Source: Zerene cesonia (taxonomy: Eukaryota > Arthropoda > Insecta > Lepidoptera > Pieridae). Taken from it: a DNA stretch of 64,000 bases. The stretch lies in the NCBI RefSeq assembly GCF_012273895.1, contig NC_052126.1, forward strand, positions 3,299,218 through 3,363,217. The letters are read 5' to 3'. The position numbers and the translations under genes are program-made. Below are positions 11,931 to 21,748 of this stretch, piece by piece. Every line of letters begins with the position of its first letter. The stretch's first letter is position 1. The notes beneath the pieces are model-generated. The model saw only the letters and a list, made by a program, of their open reading frames with translations, had not been told where the DNA came from and searched no databases.

Positions 11931-12090
11931 AACTTCAAAAGAGAAGGAGGTTATCAATTCAACTGTATTTTTTTTGTCTTTATTACTTTCGAGTATCGTT
12001 TTTTAATTAAAATCTGAAATGATATAAAAATGTTATGAGATAATTAAAAAACATGTTTCAAAGTCTGCTGAGTGGTGCCGTTAAAATTTA
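11931..12090 (+). repeat. Dispersed repeat family O, copy 1
   Basis: ACCAACTTCAAAAGAGAAGG then GGTTATCAATTCAACTGTAT and a long T-rich stretch. Related copies are at 36778-36952 and 49052-49215. I recall AACCGACTTCAAAAAAGGAGG as a common lepidopteran repeat start; class unknown. The 3' limit is uncertain. Confidence 0.5.
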
Positions 12091-12540
12091 TCTATTTTTA
12101 ACAAATTAAAGACAGAGAGAAAAAATATATTGAAACGATATTAGAGTTTAAAAGAATACACGAAGGGTTCAAGTTATAAAATTAGCTCATTGTACAGTCT
12201 CATACGTTTCATGACAAAAGCATACAATTTACTGAACTAAAATTGTAATTATCATCCTTATTTAAACACCATGAGCGCGCAATGTAATTGCAGTGCAAAC
12301 GGCGCTGAATATTTTTTGTCACTTTTTGTTTTAAAATTGTAAAAGCGATAATATCGCTTGCATTTATATAACATCATATACAATTACTGAAGTGATTATT
12401 TCGTGATTTTGTTTAGACAAAGTACACTTTTCTTAGTAAATATAATTATTAGTATGACATTTCAACCGAAATAAGATTTCATTCTCTCTAAAAATTTTCC
12501 ATTGAAGAAATTTAAATAACTCTGAATGGAACATAGAATG

Positions 12541-12600
12541 GTGATCGCTTGCCCGTAAAGAAAATCGATGAATGAAACAAATACGAAATGCATTCACCCG
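12541..12600 (+). mobile_element. SINE family H, fragment
   Basis: GTAAAGAAAATCGATGAATG followed by AAACAAAT matches the 3' body (ATAAAGAAAATCGATCAGTG, AAACAGATG) of the tRNA-derived SINE at 22378-22587. Confidence 0.45.
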
Positions 12601-12687
12601 TACGTCACAAGGGAACGCAGGCGTTCACTGCTATCGGTTCAATGAGAAAAGTTTTATTTTAATTGGTGATAGTTATATAGGTAATTA

Positions 12688-12815
12688 CTAGCTGTGAAGT
12701 TTCAGTTTCTAATGGTGAAAGAATTTTTGAAATCAGTCCAGTCTAGTGGTTTTTTGTGTAAACGTTACAAATATACAACAATACAAAAGTTTCCTCTTTA
12801 TAATATTAGTGTATA
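12688..12815 (-). mobile_element. Helitron-like family P, reverse copy
   Basis: CTAG at 12688-12691, then TGGTGAAAGAATTTTTGAAA, TCAGTCCAGT and a T-rich tail ending TTTATAATATTAGTG. Family P forms are also at 23232 and 37935. Confidence 0.45.
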
Positions 12816-12955
12816 TATATATATGAAAGCAGAAATATAGTTCTACTGCAATCTATAAATGCATTCAAATACTTTCTATTTATTCTTACTCGGAAAAAAG
12901 CGTGAAAACCATATTCAGTATTACATAATGCAACTATCACACTATCACACTACAA

Positions 12956-13164
12956 GAGCAGTGTACCGATGGTAGCCGGAGGCCTGCTTCCTTTTCCTAA
13001 CCCTTCCCAGTCCAATCCTATTCTCCAGTCATCAATCCATTACCCCTTTACAGTGGGTGGCAAATTCGCAGAGGCACTACCTCTACGAATGTTCATCGGC
13101 GCTGGTAATTGCTTATCATCAGGCAAACCACTAGCTCAGTTGCCCAGAACGACATAAAAAAGCA
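12956..13164 (+). mobile_element. SINE-like family F, 5'-truncated
   Basis: GTAGCCGGAGGCCTGCTTCC, the CCCAGTCC/ATCAATCC pyrimidine-rich middle, the internal palindrome AGAGGCACTACCTCT at about 13069-13083, CATCAGGCAAACCACTAGCT and the end ACGACATAAAAAA. The head is missing. Confidence 0.8.
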
Positions 13165-13306
13165 AGCAAGTGCCCCCGCAGTAAGAACAAATATGACATG
13201 TCAAACGATGATGATGACGAACTACTATCATACAGGATAATACAAAAATCTTTTGTTAGCACAACTAGTACGTGTGCCGAAGTGATATTTCTTAAGACGT
13301 ATTAAG

Positions 13307-13401
13307 AGGATTCAAACCTGCGTATCTGATATGATATATAGATACGCAGGTTCGAATCCTGCCTCGTGATCAAATTTTTTCTATTCTTTCAAAATTTCTC
13401 A
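13307..13401. repeat. Duplicated and inverted tRNA 3'-half remnants
   Basis: 13340-13401 is identical over 62 bp to 13641-13702, the 3' half and trailer of the tRNA-like gene 301 bp downstream. Just upstream, 13307-13327 is the inverted copy of 13340-13360 (21 bp, one mismatch), so the two form a hairpin with a 12-base loop. Confidence 0.85.
13375..13380 (+). terminator. Pol III-type T6 run (duplicated copy)
   Basis: Six T residues right after the duplicated tRNA 3' half; a copy of the terminator at 13676-13681. Probably idle, since the A box is absent here. Confidence 0.4.
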
Positions 13402-13599
13402 TTTATAAAGCATTTCAATGCTATAAAACTAAAAATTAAATTTAACAAAGGCCGCGTTCCATCGATACAATATTGTAATCATTGAAATAATGTTTCGTAT
13501 TGGTTGTGATGGTTCTTAATCATCGCAATAGATGGCGTGGGGTGCCCCTTAGGCACATGAAACCGAAAGAGTAGAAGAAATTCGATTACTGTGGCAGGA

Positions 13600-13671
13600 T
13601 CACGGGTGGCCGAGAGGCTAGGCGTTGCTACGGTTAGGCAAGATACGCAGGTTCGAATCCTGCCTCGTGAT
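13600..13671 (+). tRNA. tRNA-like gene or tRNA pseudogene
   Basis: Folds as a cloverleaf. The acceptor stem TCACGGG (13600-13606) pairs with CTCGTGA (13664-13670) with one G-U, the D stem is GCC/GGC, the anticodon stem TTGCT/GGCAA has one terminal T-G, and the T stem GCAGG/CCTGC encloses TTCGAAT. An A box TGGCCGAGAGG (13607-13617) and a B box GGTTCGAATCC (13650-13660) are both present, and T6 follows 4 bases after the end. The 7-base anticodon loop reads ACGGTTA, so the nominal anticodon is GGT, but position 33 is C instead of T and position 37 is a pyrimidine. I therefore think a transcribable tRNA-like sequence or pseudogene is likelier than a working tRNA. No CCA is encoded, as expected for a nuclear gene. 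Confidence 0.5.
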
Positions 13672-13675
13672 CAAA

Positions 13676-13681
13676 TTTTTT
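13676..13681 (+). terminator. RNA polymerase III terminator
   Basis: T6 run four bases downstream of the discriminator base of the tRNA-like gene. Confidence 0.55.
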
Positions 13682-13752
13682 CTATTCTTTCAAAATTTCT
13701 CAAGAGAAGGTTTTCTCTATATAAGACTGTGTGTGTGTGTTCCTATAGGAAT

Positions 13753-14090
13753 GTTTTTTTTTTTATTTATATTTAATAGGCAGACGTTTGACCGCTATCC
13801 TATCTGATGTTAAGCAGGGATGCGATTTATAAATGGGCACGCCTGCCTAGGAGAAAGCCTATTCACTCTGGACTTGAAGATTTGTAAATTTTTGGAAGAA
13901 TTGGCATCGAAGCAGATGCGTCTCCTGATGATGAGTACCTCAAACATATGCATCCACAACGCAGGCGAGGATAGGTTTTGCTGGATCAAAGTATTAAACA
14001 ACGTTTTGCATAAGTACATCCAGCTTTACGTTCTGTTCCATAATATACCTTCCTCTGTGTCAGGTTTCAGAACCACTATTCGAGGGAATG
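13753..14090 (-). mobile_element. LINE 3'-end-like repeat (family L)
   Basis: Starts with a T-rich run (minus-strand poly(A) end) followed by GGCAGACGTTTGACCGCTAT, CCTATCTGATG, ACGCCTGCCTAGGAGAAAGC and CTATTCACTCTGGACTTGAA. I recall this order from a common lepidopteran repeat read toward its poly(A) on the minus strand. The 142-codon ORF across it is a translation of the repeat, not a gene. Confidence 0.55.
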
Positions 14091-15009
14091 CCATACATAA
14101 GGATGCGATCGTATGTCATTGTATCAATCATTCCTCAATTACGTCGTTTGTAAAATCAATAATATTATCCCTTGTTTTATTAACAACAAGGTATTACTTT
14201 ATATCATTATACAGAAATACTATATCTATTATGGATATTGTTTATTAATTTGTATTATTAAAACAACTAGCAAGGACGACGCACGCACACATGCATACGT
14301 ATTATGCTCTGAAATAAAAATTCATAGATATATAATCGATTTAATACCCAAATAAAACGCTATTAAGTTACTATGATGCTTGAAGAATAATTCAAAGAGT
14401 CAGACTAATTGTTCGTATAGAATGAAATGAAAAAAATTGTAGCCTGATATTTTCTACACTGTTTCGGTATATATGCTAATTTAATTGCATGTCCCACATA
14501 AATCTGATTTTTTACTGCATTGAATTATGTACTTTAACTATAAATAATTTGATACTACTTTAAATTATGAATAGATTGATCATCAAACTGATTTCAAAAC
14601 AATAGAATTAGTTTGAATGCTGCTATGTATGTGAACAATGTATTTACTACTAATAGATGCAAAATGTTTTGGATGATTGAAGGTTTGATGGTTCATTATT
14701 TTGGCATTTGATTCATCATGAAACAGATTTGATATCTATTAAATGTATTTTAAATCTAAAAATACTATTAGAATAATATGGTACAGAAAGTTATATAACA
14801 CTAATAAATGAGATAACCGTTGCGACATATTATCTGAATCGAGTTCTTTATAATTTTTATAATTATATATCTTTCTTACTGTTTCCAAAGTTTCAGCCGA
14901 CAAATCCAGTAGACCTTGAGGGCACTCCGTTTTCACCACAGGAATAACTCCTCTCTCATTTCTCCTTACACACTTATATTTGTATCATCTTTCTTAGTGT
15001 TATGTATGA
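14091..15009. other. AT-rich unique sequence, no gene seen
   Basis: No coding or repeat feature recognised. Confidence 0.5.
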
Positions 15010-15204
15010 CTAGCTACGTCCCGCGGTTTCACCCGCGTTAGTCTGTATCCCGTAGGATGTCGGGATAAAAAGTTGCCTGTTATTCCAGTTGTCCAGCTGA
15101 CTATGTACCAAATTTCATTGCAACCGGTTCAGTAGTTTTTGCGTGAAAGAGCAACAAGCACACACACATCCTTACAAACTTTTGCCTTTATAATATTAGT
15201 AGGA
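15010..15204 (-). mobile_element. Non-autonomous Helitron (family A)
   Basis: CTAG at 15010, hairpin CGCGGTTTCACCCGCG, GTATCCCGTAGGATGTCGGG, and the complementary TCCTAC start at 15199-15204. A host A flanks the CTAG side. Confidence 0.88.
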
Positions 15205-15799
15205 GGAAGTAGGATAGTAGGATATATAATTGATCTGTTAGATATATGGCTTCGTATATATCAATTACAATAACCTAGCAACTTACCAAGCCAACAATTA
15301 TTACAACAAGCTACAAATTTAACAAAGTGCAACTATGATATTCAATAGCAAACTTTGCGGGGGAACTATAAAATCAATACATTACGCTTGGTTGCATAGT
15401 TTGTATGCAACATGCGGGTTTTTGAAATTTTGAACAGGAAATTTCAAGCGATTTTTGAAGATAAAATATATTTTATAAGGGAGGTTGCGTAATGTTTTCG
15501 GGGCAGCTAAGTGGGTGGTTAAAAGCGCAGATTTATGTGTGAACTTTTGGCATAAAACAACAATTAATGTATTTGTACAATTAAGAATGCAATACTTATT
15601 GTTACAGTATAACTCAAAATGAAAGCATGATATCAATTCATTTGAAATATCCATTAAATGAAGTATTAAGAAATTTCTTCTGTTAAGGAGAATGTAATTA
15701 TTATAATGGTTATAATTATTTGGAATATAAACCAGATATGACTAAAAAACGGGGATTCGTTTATCGAAGTAATGATAGTCCTCTATCTAATTTCTTTCC
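15205..15799. other. AT-rich unique sequence, no gene seen
   Basis: No coding or repeat feature recognised; the 90-codon minus-strand ORF here has no recognisable domain. Confidence 0.5.
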
Positions 15800-15920
15800 G
15801 TACGTCTGGTTGTCTGGAAGAAATCGCCATATAGCAATAACACCGCCAATTGTGTAGATTGTAATTTTATTAAACTTTGTTGTTTTTTATATATTTTAAG
15901 AGCAGTAAAGAATAAATAAT
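15800..15920 (+). mobile_element. LINE 3' tail fragment (family J)
   Basis: TGGTTGTCTGGAAGAAATCG, an ACCGCC block and an AATAAATAA end match the family-J tail at 2345-2563. Confidence 0.5.
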
Positions 15921-16080
15921 AGTGTCTCAAACATAAATAATATATATTCGCCCTTAATTAATTTCATAAAAAAAGTCTACAGCATATCATCTAGCAAACT
16001 AGTTATAATAACGACCAAATTCATGCCAATATTATAATTGTTAAAATGTGTTTCTTTCTCTACGCAATCAAGCAATTTTA

Positions 16081-16178
16081 TGCGATAATTTTGATGTCTG
16101 AAGATAGTTAGGAGATAAGAGAGATGTGCTTTTTACTGCAGTGAAACTATGCGGGCAAAGCCGCGGGAGGAAAGCTAG
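16081..16178 (+). mobile_element. Helitron family B, 3' end fragment
   Basis: Ends GCGGGCAAAGCCGCGGGAGG then AAAGCTAG before host T; the hairpin GCGG/CCGC is intact. The 5' part is missing or unrecognisable. Confidence 0.6.
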
Positions 16179-16553
16179 TAAACAATGTGAGTAAGAACAT
16201 AACATTTTATTGATGAGAATGTTACATTACGTAACATTATATAGGGACACAATGACGTGTCATATGGACTGCCAATATCCAGTTCGCATGGAAGATTCTA
16301 GAATGTCAAACAATTGCAACTTGCTATCTGTCAATAATGTAAGCTTGTCTCGCCTGTCGTATGGGAATATAACTGTGATATGTTATAGATTTGACTTTTG
16401 TGACACGCGATCATTTGGTTTGCTCAGCGGCTGAAATAGTGGGTTATTTCTCAAGATCCAGGGTCTATACGAATTTTGAAAGGCTAACAGCGTCATATAA
16501 CATCGTACAACAACATAATATCATGGATCTAAGGGTATAAAATATTGAAATAA

Positions 16554-16716
16554 TCTATATACATAAAATGAATCGCAAAAAATATTGCAAGAGTATAACT
16601 CGAGAACGGGTCGACCAATTCGGCTATTTTTTAAACGTTGTTGTTAAGGCACAAAGAAGTTTTGTATGGAGGGAAAAAACGTACCAGAAAAGGGTGAAGC
16701 CGGGGCGAACAGCTGG
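16554..16716 (+). mobile_element. Non-autonomous Helitron-like element (family E)
   Basis: TC start after host A and CTGG end (fits CTRR) before host T. Interior: CATAAAATGAATCGCAAAAA, AACTCGAGAACGGGTCGACC and GGGTGAAGCCGGGGCGAACA near the 3' end. A degenerate reverse copy is at 46935-47125. Confidence 0.65.
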
Positions 16717-16830
16717 TATAAGATAAAGATAAATATTATAAAATTATTTTATACATTTATTGAACGTAGTTTTTGTATTGGATTAAAAACTGACTAGTTT
16801 TTATTTTCCACACTAAGAAATATATAAATA

Positions 16831-17017
16831 TGCTACTAATATTACTCGTATAAATGCGAAAGTTTGTAAGGATGTGTGTGTGTTTGTTGCTCTTTCACGC
16901 AAAAACTACTGAATTGATTGCAATAAAATTTGGTATGTAGACCTTTTAGGTAACCTTTTATCCCAATATTCCTATGGGATACGAACTTACTCGGAAGAAA
17001 CCGCGGGGCGCAGCTAG
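16831..17017 (+). mobile_element. Non-autonomous Helitron (family A), first unit of a tandem
   Basis: Start TGCTACTAATATTACTCG (TC mutated to TG), full interior although the TTGCAATRAAA-to-GGTAACC part is shortened, 3' AAACCGCGGGGCGCAGCTAG. Followed at once by a second unit. Confidence 0.82.
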
Positions 17018-17175
17018 TAGTATTATAAATGCGAAAGTTTGTAAAAATGTGTGTGTTTGTTGCTCTTTCACGCAAAAACTACTGAACCGGTTGCAATGAA
17101 ATTTGGTACAAAGATAGCTGGATAACTGGAATTACATATTATAGGCAACTTTTTATCCCAATTTTTCTACGGGAA
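17018..17175 (+). mobile_element. Helitron family A, second tandem unit, 3'-truncated
   Basis: Starts TAGTATTATAAATGCGAAAG directly at the CTAG of the unit before, keeps the family-A interior through TTTTATCCCAATTTTTCTAC, and stops before the hairpin. Confidence 0.78.
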
Positions 17176-17178
17176 ACT

Positions 17179-17352
17179 TCTAATTATATAATTGTGAAAG
17201 TAACTCTGTCTGTGTACATATTTATTTACGCCTACACCACTGGACTAGTTGAGATTTAATTTGGTACAGAGATAGCTAGAAACCCGAGAAAGAACATAAA
17301 CTTAATCCCGGAAATCCCACGGGACGGGAACTGTGAGGGAAATCCCATTTCA
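17179..17352 (+). mobile_element. Helitron-like family C, 3'-truncated
   Basis: Starts TCTAATTATATAATTGTGAA, then GTAACTCTGTCTGTG, ACGCCTACACCACT and ATCCCACGGGACGGGAACTG. Third element in a row on the same strand. Confidence 0.6.
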
Positions 17353-18753
17353 AGGCCTTAAAAAAATCACTATTTAGCAATTTATATATTTGTTAATAAC
17401 ACCAACGCACATTGTATTTAAAATAAAAAATGCATTACGTAACAAGATTTTAAAATCGTTACCAGACAAATGCATTAGGCCTCTCACGTTGCGGATCTGA
17501 CGTCCATAATTACGTTAAAACTTTTCCCAAAAAAAAGCGAATCCACGCACCCAATACTCAGCCACAAATCAATTGAAACTGACATTCAATTAACGCGGGC
17601 ATTCGGAAATTTTTGTAGCTATAACAAATCGAGGTGAACATTCGCAAATCGGCTCTTTTGTTGCCTAATTCGGGGCTTATGTCCGTAACACAGCTGCGTC
17701 CAATTTATAGCTTAACCTTTCCTTTCGATCGAATTGAAGACAATAAATTATACTTCAAACCCAAATAAGGCCGGTAACTTACGGTCCTCGAAAATACCCA
17801 TCTTAACGGTTGATCGGGCTATAGATTAGATGATGCGTCTTGAAAAACAAACTTAATCCCACGGCCTTGCGGAATAACACCTTTTATTGAGTTCTAGTTA
17901 CTTCGCGTTTTGTTACTTGTTTGTTCTAAGAAACGTCTTTCTCCATTTAGTTATTAATGATATTTCAGAGTATTTTTAAGCCGAAGTTCCTATAAAAATA
18001 CACTTATTATTTATTTAGGTACTTACTAATGCTATATGTTTGCATTTAAACGAAAAATAAGGTATGTATCCATTTAAATTGAACTGTTTGTTGCTTACAA
18101 TCATTTTTAGATATTTCCGAGATTAAATATGCTTAGTAAAATAAACTAGCACTACACTACACTACACTACACTCGATCATTAACAAGAGAAATAAAAAAT
18201 AGGCAATCAAATTTCCTTCATTCAAATTTATCATTTCATTGCCAAGATGTTAAAAGCAGCATATACTTAATCTCAGTAATCCAGTTGAATTTACAACACA
18301 CCTTTATGACTCATACAAAGACATTAAATACCCACGTATCCCACAACCATTTTCACCCAATATATCACGAACATTTGACATTATTTTGCTTACAAATACG
18401 ATACATAAATCTGTTAAAACAATTCAGAAAGACAATGGGTCGGGGCCGTTCACCGTGAAACGAGAAATCGTAATATTCTTATTGTGAGATATAATCCACT
18501 CAAACAGAACATAGCATTTGTGGTACTGAGTGAACACACTCAGCTAAACTCACATTGCGTTTAATTACTTTTTTGATTATAATAATAATGAAATTTTGTT
18601 ACTTTTTCCTTAATTATTACTATATGACTTTTTGAAGACTTTATGTGGTGAATAAATGTGTTTCTTTGACACAATATAAATCGATTTGACTACTTTGTAT
18701 TTGTTTGTATTGACGTTGAGAAATACGTGTTTGTATTATTTACATTATTAATG
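17353..18753. other. Unique sequence; higher-complexity block, then AT-rich
   Basis: 17450-17900 is more GC-balanced and non-repetitive, with homeodomain-like TAATTA/CAATTA words but no open frame; possibly conserved non-coding DNA. A (ACTAC)n pentanucleotide run lies at 18151-18174. The rest shows nothing. Confidence 0.35.
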
Positions 18754-18850
18754 GCTAGCTTCAGCCTGCGGCTTCACTCACGTGGCACCTGTATCAAGTC
18801 TTATACCGATACGATCAAATGGTTTTACGTGAAACAGTAAAATATATATC
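18754..18850. repeat. Fragment of a CTAG-starting repeat
   Basis: CTAGCTTCAGCCTGCGGCTT resembles the start of the repeat at 8797 and of reverse Helitron copies. The remainder is too diverged to place. Confidence 0.35.
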
Positions 18851-19327
18851 CATTTATATAAGATAAGTTTAATATGGAAGATGTTAAAAACAAGCTTTTG
18901 CCAAGGTGGTATTTTCAAGGTTTGTCTAAAGATATTCGTTTATCTTTTATCTTTTGTCTTTTATCTCATGAAAGAGTGGGTACAAGTGAAAAGCCCCTTC
19001 CTTATTTACTGCATCATTGCTATTTTTATTCAATCACCAGGAGTTCATAAAAGTATCGATTGCTTTCAAGCCTTGTAAAAAACTAATTGAATCCCCCCCC
19101 TATCCCCATTTCACCGTGAACTTTAATTTGTTGAGAAACTTTGTCTTCGCAACGAAATAACAAGCTGCCAACTTAATTTATGAGGAAATTTCTTTTATTA
19201 AAACGTTCACGTCATGATTTGAATCTTAATTGTCATCCTTGTGACTGAAAAAAACAGGAGCCTCCCAAATGGTTTATGTAAATATTGCAATTTTCGTATA
19301 TAATTAGTTAACTTAAGCAATACAGCT
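18851..19327. other. AT-rich unique sequence, no gene seen
   Basis: No coding or repeat feature recognised; a C7 run is at about 19095. Confidence 0.5.
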
Positions 19328-19500
19328 GATACACAGACCATCTACGGGTTGGGGCGATACTCTACCACGCATTGGAAATACGGGTTGGCAAATGTCACAT
19401 GTCGTCAAACTTTTTCGTTTTTAGACATGCCGTTTGCCTCACAATGTTTTCCTTTCCCGTTTTCAGCAGTGGTGATGTTATCCACATACGCTATCTGCGC
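19328..19500 (-). mobile_element. SINE family G, truncated reverse copy
   Basis: GGCAAATGTCACATGTCGTC, TTAGACATGCCGTTTGCCTC and CAGCAGTGGTGATGTTATCC are the reverse complement of the body of the SINE at 25830. The tRNA-like head and the GAT tail are missing. Confidence 0.65.
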
Positions 19501-20318
19501 ATTTGATAAATCCTGAATGCTTACCTGTTCTTAAACCCCCGATTTTTCAATAACACATAACTGGTTACACAATAATGGTTAATGGTGAAAAGTCTCCTGT
19601 TGTTAAACGTCCAACGACGCCAATGAATATTTGCATATTTGGGACCTCTGCAAATGCGTTCCAGAATAAAAAAAAATAAATAAAAAACTAAGTTGTAAAG
19701 GCCAGGGTTCTTACGAAATAGAAGATATTTCCAAAGGCTATTTTTTATAGAGTAATGGCATGCTGAGCTTAGATTCAGATGTGTCATCTGGCGTTCAATC
19801 ATGTCACAATACTTGTATAGATCTTACGATATTGATAAATGTAGGGTCGTTCTTGCAAAAGTTAAGGATAGCGTGCGATTAGTATAATTTGTGTGAAGTT
19901 TGCAAACTTTCAACGGCCGAAGTAGCCAAAATTGCCTCTCATCAAAAAGTTTTTACTCCCGCGAACTTGATATGAATTCCCTATCGGATGGCTGCTAAGT
20001 GAAAGCGGTTTTACTTTAGTTTTCCCTAGACCATTTTGATTTTTGTATATGAAATTATTTTTAGAGCTATGAGAAAAGTACATGTGACTGTTTTATTCAA
20101 GGGGTAAGAATTTTATATATTATTATCAATTCGAATATTGTTTTTTTTTTGGCTTTGTTACCTTATTTAAATGATTTTTTTTTTATTTATAACTGGTGTC
20201 ATTTATATTTGGCGACAATTTGGAGACAGTTTATTGGACTAAACTTTAGCTGTTAAAAAAGTAACGCAAATTTGGTCTCCGATACATTAATTACCATATA
20301 CCTGTAGTTATACTTACT
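19501..20318. other. Unique sequence, no gene seen
   Basis: No gene recognised. A short stretch at 19618-19665 (AATGAATATTTGCATATTTG, CCTCTGCAAATGCGTTCC) weakly resembles the palindrome region of family F. Confidence 0.4.
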
Positions 20319-20552
20319 AGCTACGGTGTTCCCGAACAATTACGACATTGGGGCCTTCGAGAAAAGAGCGTATATGTCACTGAAAGGCCGGCAAAGCACC
20401 TGTAACATCTCTTTTTTTTTTGTTTACAGTGGGGAAATCTTGCATAGATACTCTAGTGTTACAAGTGTTGTTACATTGGCAGTGTTGACCACTTAGCATC
20501 AGGTAACCCATCTGCTCCTTTGCTTGCTCTGCCTCAAAAAAAAAAAAGTTAT
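20319..20552 (+). mobile_element. LINE 3' end (family K), decayed
   Basis: GAAAGGCCGGCAAAGCACCT, GTAACATCTC, GCATCAGGTAACCCATCTGC, TCCTTTGCTTGC and a final A12 run reproduce the widespread lepidopteran tail GGCCGGCAACGCACTTG ... CATCAGGTGACCCGTCTGCT ... poly(A). A T-rich insertion at 20410-20422 splits it. Its last 60 bp are related to the 3' end of family F. Confidence 0.6.
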
Positions 20553-21037
20553 GCTTTTATATTAAACCGTCATAAGATATTTGTGTCCTTACAATACCAA
20601 TGGTCTCAAAGCCCGGTTAAGCTCTAGAAGTCCTCCTGGGCTAGCAGGAATCCAATACCTTCCTACATAACACAGATCATAATGTAACAAATATTGTAAA
20701 ACGTTTTTGATTTTTGCCCCTAAGAGAAACAAACCCCGGTGTTTAATTAATAAACAAAAGCACAAGTAGAACTGGGTTTGTTTGTTTATATTTACTAGAA
20801 GCACGTGTAACATTCGTGGAATTTTGTATCGCCGATCTTTAGGAAATTTTGTTGGTGTTGGAGTAAATAGAAATTGGATTTTGGAAGAACATAACATTAG
20901 AACCATACATTATATATAAGTGTTCTATTTCGAAGTGGAGCATTAAAAAGAGTTAAAGAATAAAGGAAGTGTTTACATCAAACACTCGAATTGTACTATT
21001 TTAATTGAGAAATACAATGAAAGATACTTTCATAATA
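20553..21037. other. Unique sequence, no gene seen
   Basis: A 105-codon minus-strand ORF (20589-20906) is ATG-started but shows no domain, signal peptide or splice context that I recognise; treated as chance. Confidence 0.4.
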
Positions 21038-21048
21038 GCAAAATATGA

Positions 21049-21066
21049 TCATCATCATCATCATCA

Positions 21067-21134
<68 letters not shown>

Positions 21135-21405
21135 CCACTGCTGGGACACAGGCCATCTATGAGAGTTCAGGCCATAACCCACCACGCTGGCCAAGTGCGC
21201 ATTGGCAGATGCCACATGTCGTCGAACTTTTGGATTCTTGGACATGCCGGTTTCCTCACAAGGTTTGCTTCACCGTTTTAAGCAGTGGTTATGTTATCCA
21301 CATCCACATTTCCTGCTCGCTCGCCCGGCCTCGAACCCCAACTTATCGATTTTGAAGTCCGAGGTTCTCACCACTGAGCTGACTGACTGACACTGACTTC
21401 TGTAT
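21049..21405 (-). mobile_element. tRNA-derived SINE (family G) with (AT)n in its tail
   Basis: Reverse-strand SINE. The (ATG)n tail appears as CATCATCATCATCATCATCA from 21052, then an (AT)n run at 21069-21132, then the body (CACATGTCGTCGAACTTTTG, CATGCCGGTTTCCTCACAAG) and the tRNA-like head (CCTCGAACCCC, CTCACCACTGAGC). Flanked by an 11-bp target-site duplication with one mismatch, GCAAAATATGA at 21038-21048 and GTAAAATATGA at 21406-21416. The tyrosine/isoleucine and histidine ORFs here are translations of the simple repeats. Confidence 0.88.
21069..21132. repeat. (AT)n microsatellite
   Basis: About 32 AT units inside the SINE tail; its length is probably polymorphic. Confidence 0.95.
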
Positions 21406-21424
21406 GTAAAATATGAAGCATGTT

Positions 21425-21748
21425 GTTTTTTTTTATGTCATAGCGGGCAACTGAGCTGGTGGTTCGCCTGATGGAACGATCACCACCGCCCATGAACATT
21501 CACAGAGGCTTAGACTTCTGAAAATGCGCTGCCCGCTTTTAAGGGATAAGGGATAAGGAAAGGATTGATGACTGGAAAGAAGAAATGGAGTGGGAAGGGC
21601 TAGGAGAAGGAAATAGGCCTCCGGCTCCCCCAATCAACGTACGAAACACAATTGCAAGCTATTATTTCACGCCGGTTTTCTGTGGGGGTTTGGTACTTCC
21701 CCAGTGCGAGCTGGTCCAATTCGTGCCGAAGCGTGCTCGACTACCACA
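21425..21748 (-). mobile_element. SINE-like family F, near full length
   Basis: Reverse copy: T-rich start (A tail), ATGTCATAGCGGGCAACTGA, GCTGGTGGTTCGCCTGATGG, the diverged palindrome region, GCCTCCGGCTCCCCCAATCA, TTTCACGCCGGTTTTCTGTG, and the head ending GAAGCGTGCTCGACTACCAC. No clear target-site duplication; a 5-8 bp one could be hidden. Confidence 0.88.

Noticed and set aside
13820..14248. 142-codon ORF
   Set aside because: Starts inside a LINE-tail repeat in antisense and continues into AT-rich DNA; not coding.
18151..18174. (ACTAC)n as a telomere-like repeat
   Set aside because: Lepidopteran telomeres are (TTAGG)n; this is a short interstitial microsatellite.
20589..20906. 105-codon minus-strand ORF
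   Set aside because: No domain or signal; considered chance although no repeat explains it.
21005..21355. 116-codon ORF with His and Tyr-Ile runs
   Set aside because: Translation of (ATC)n and (AT)n simple repeats and a SINE body.
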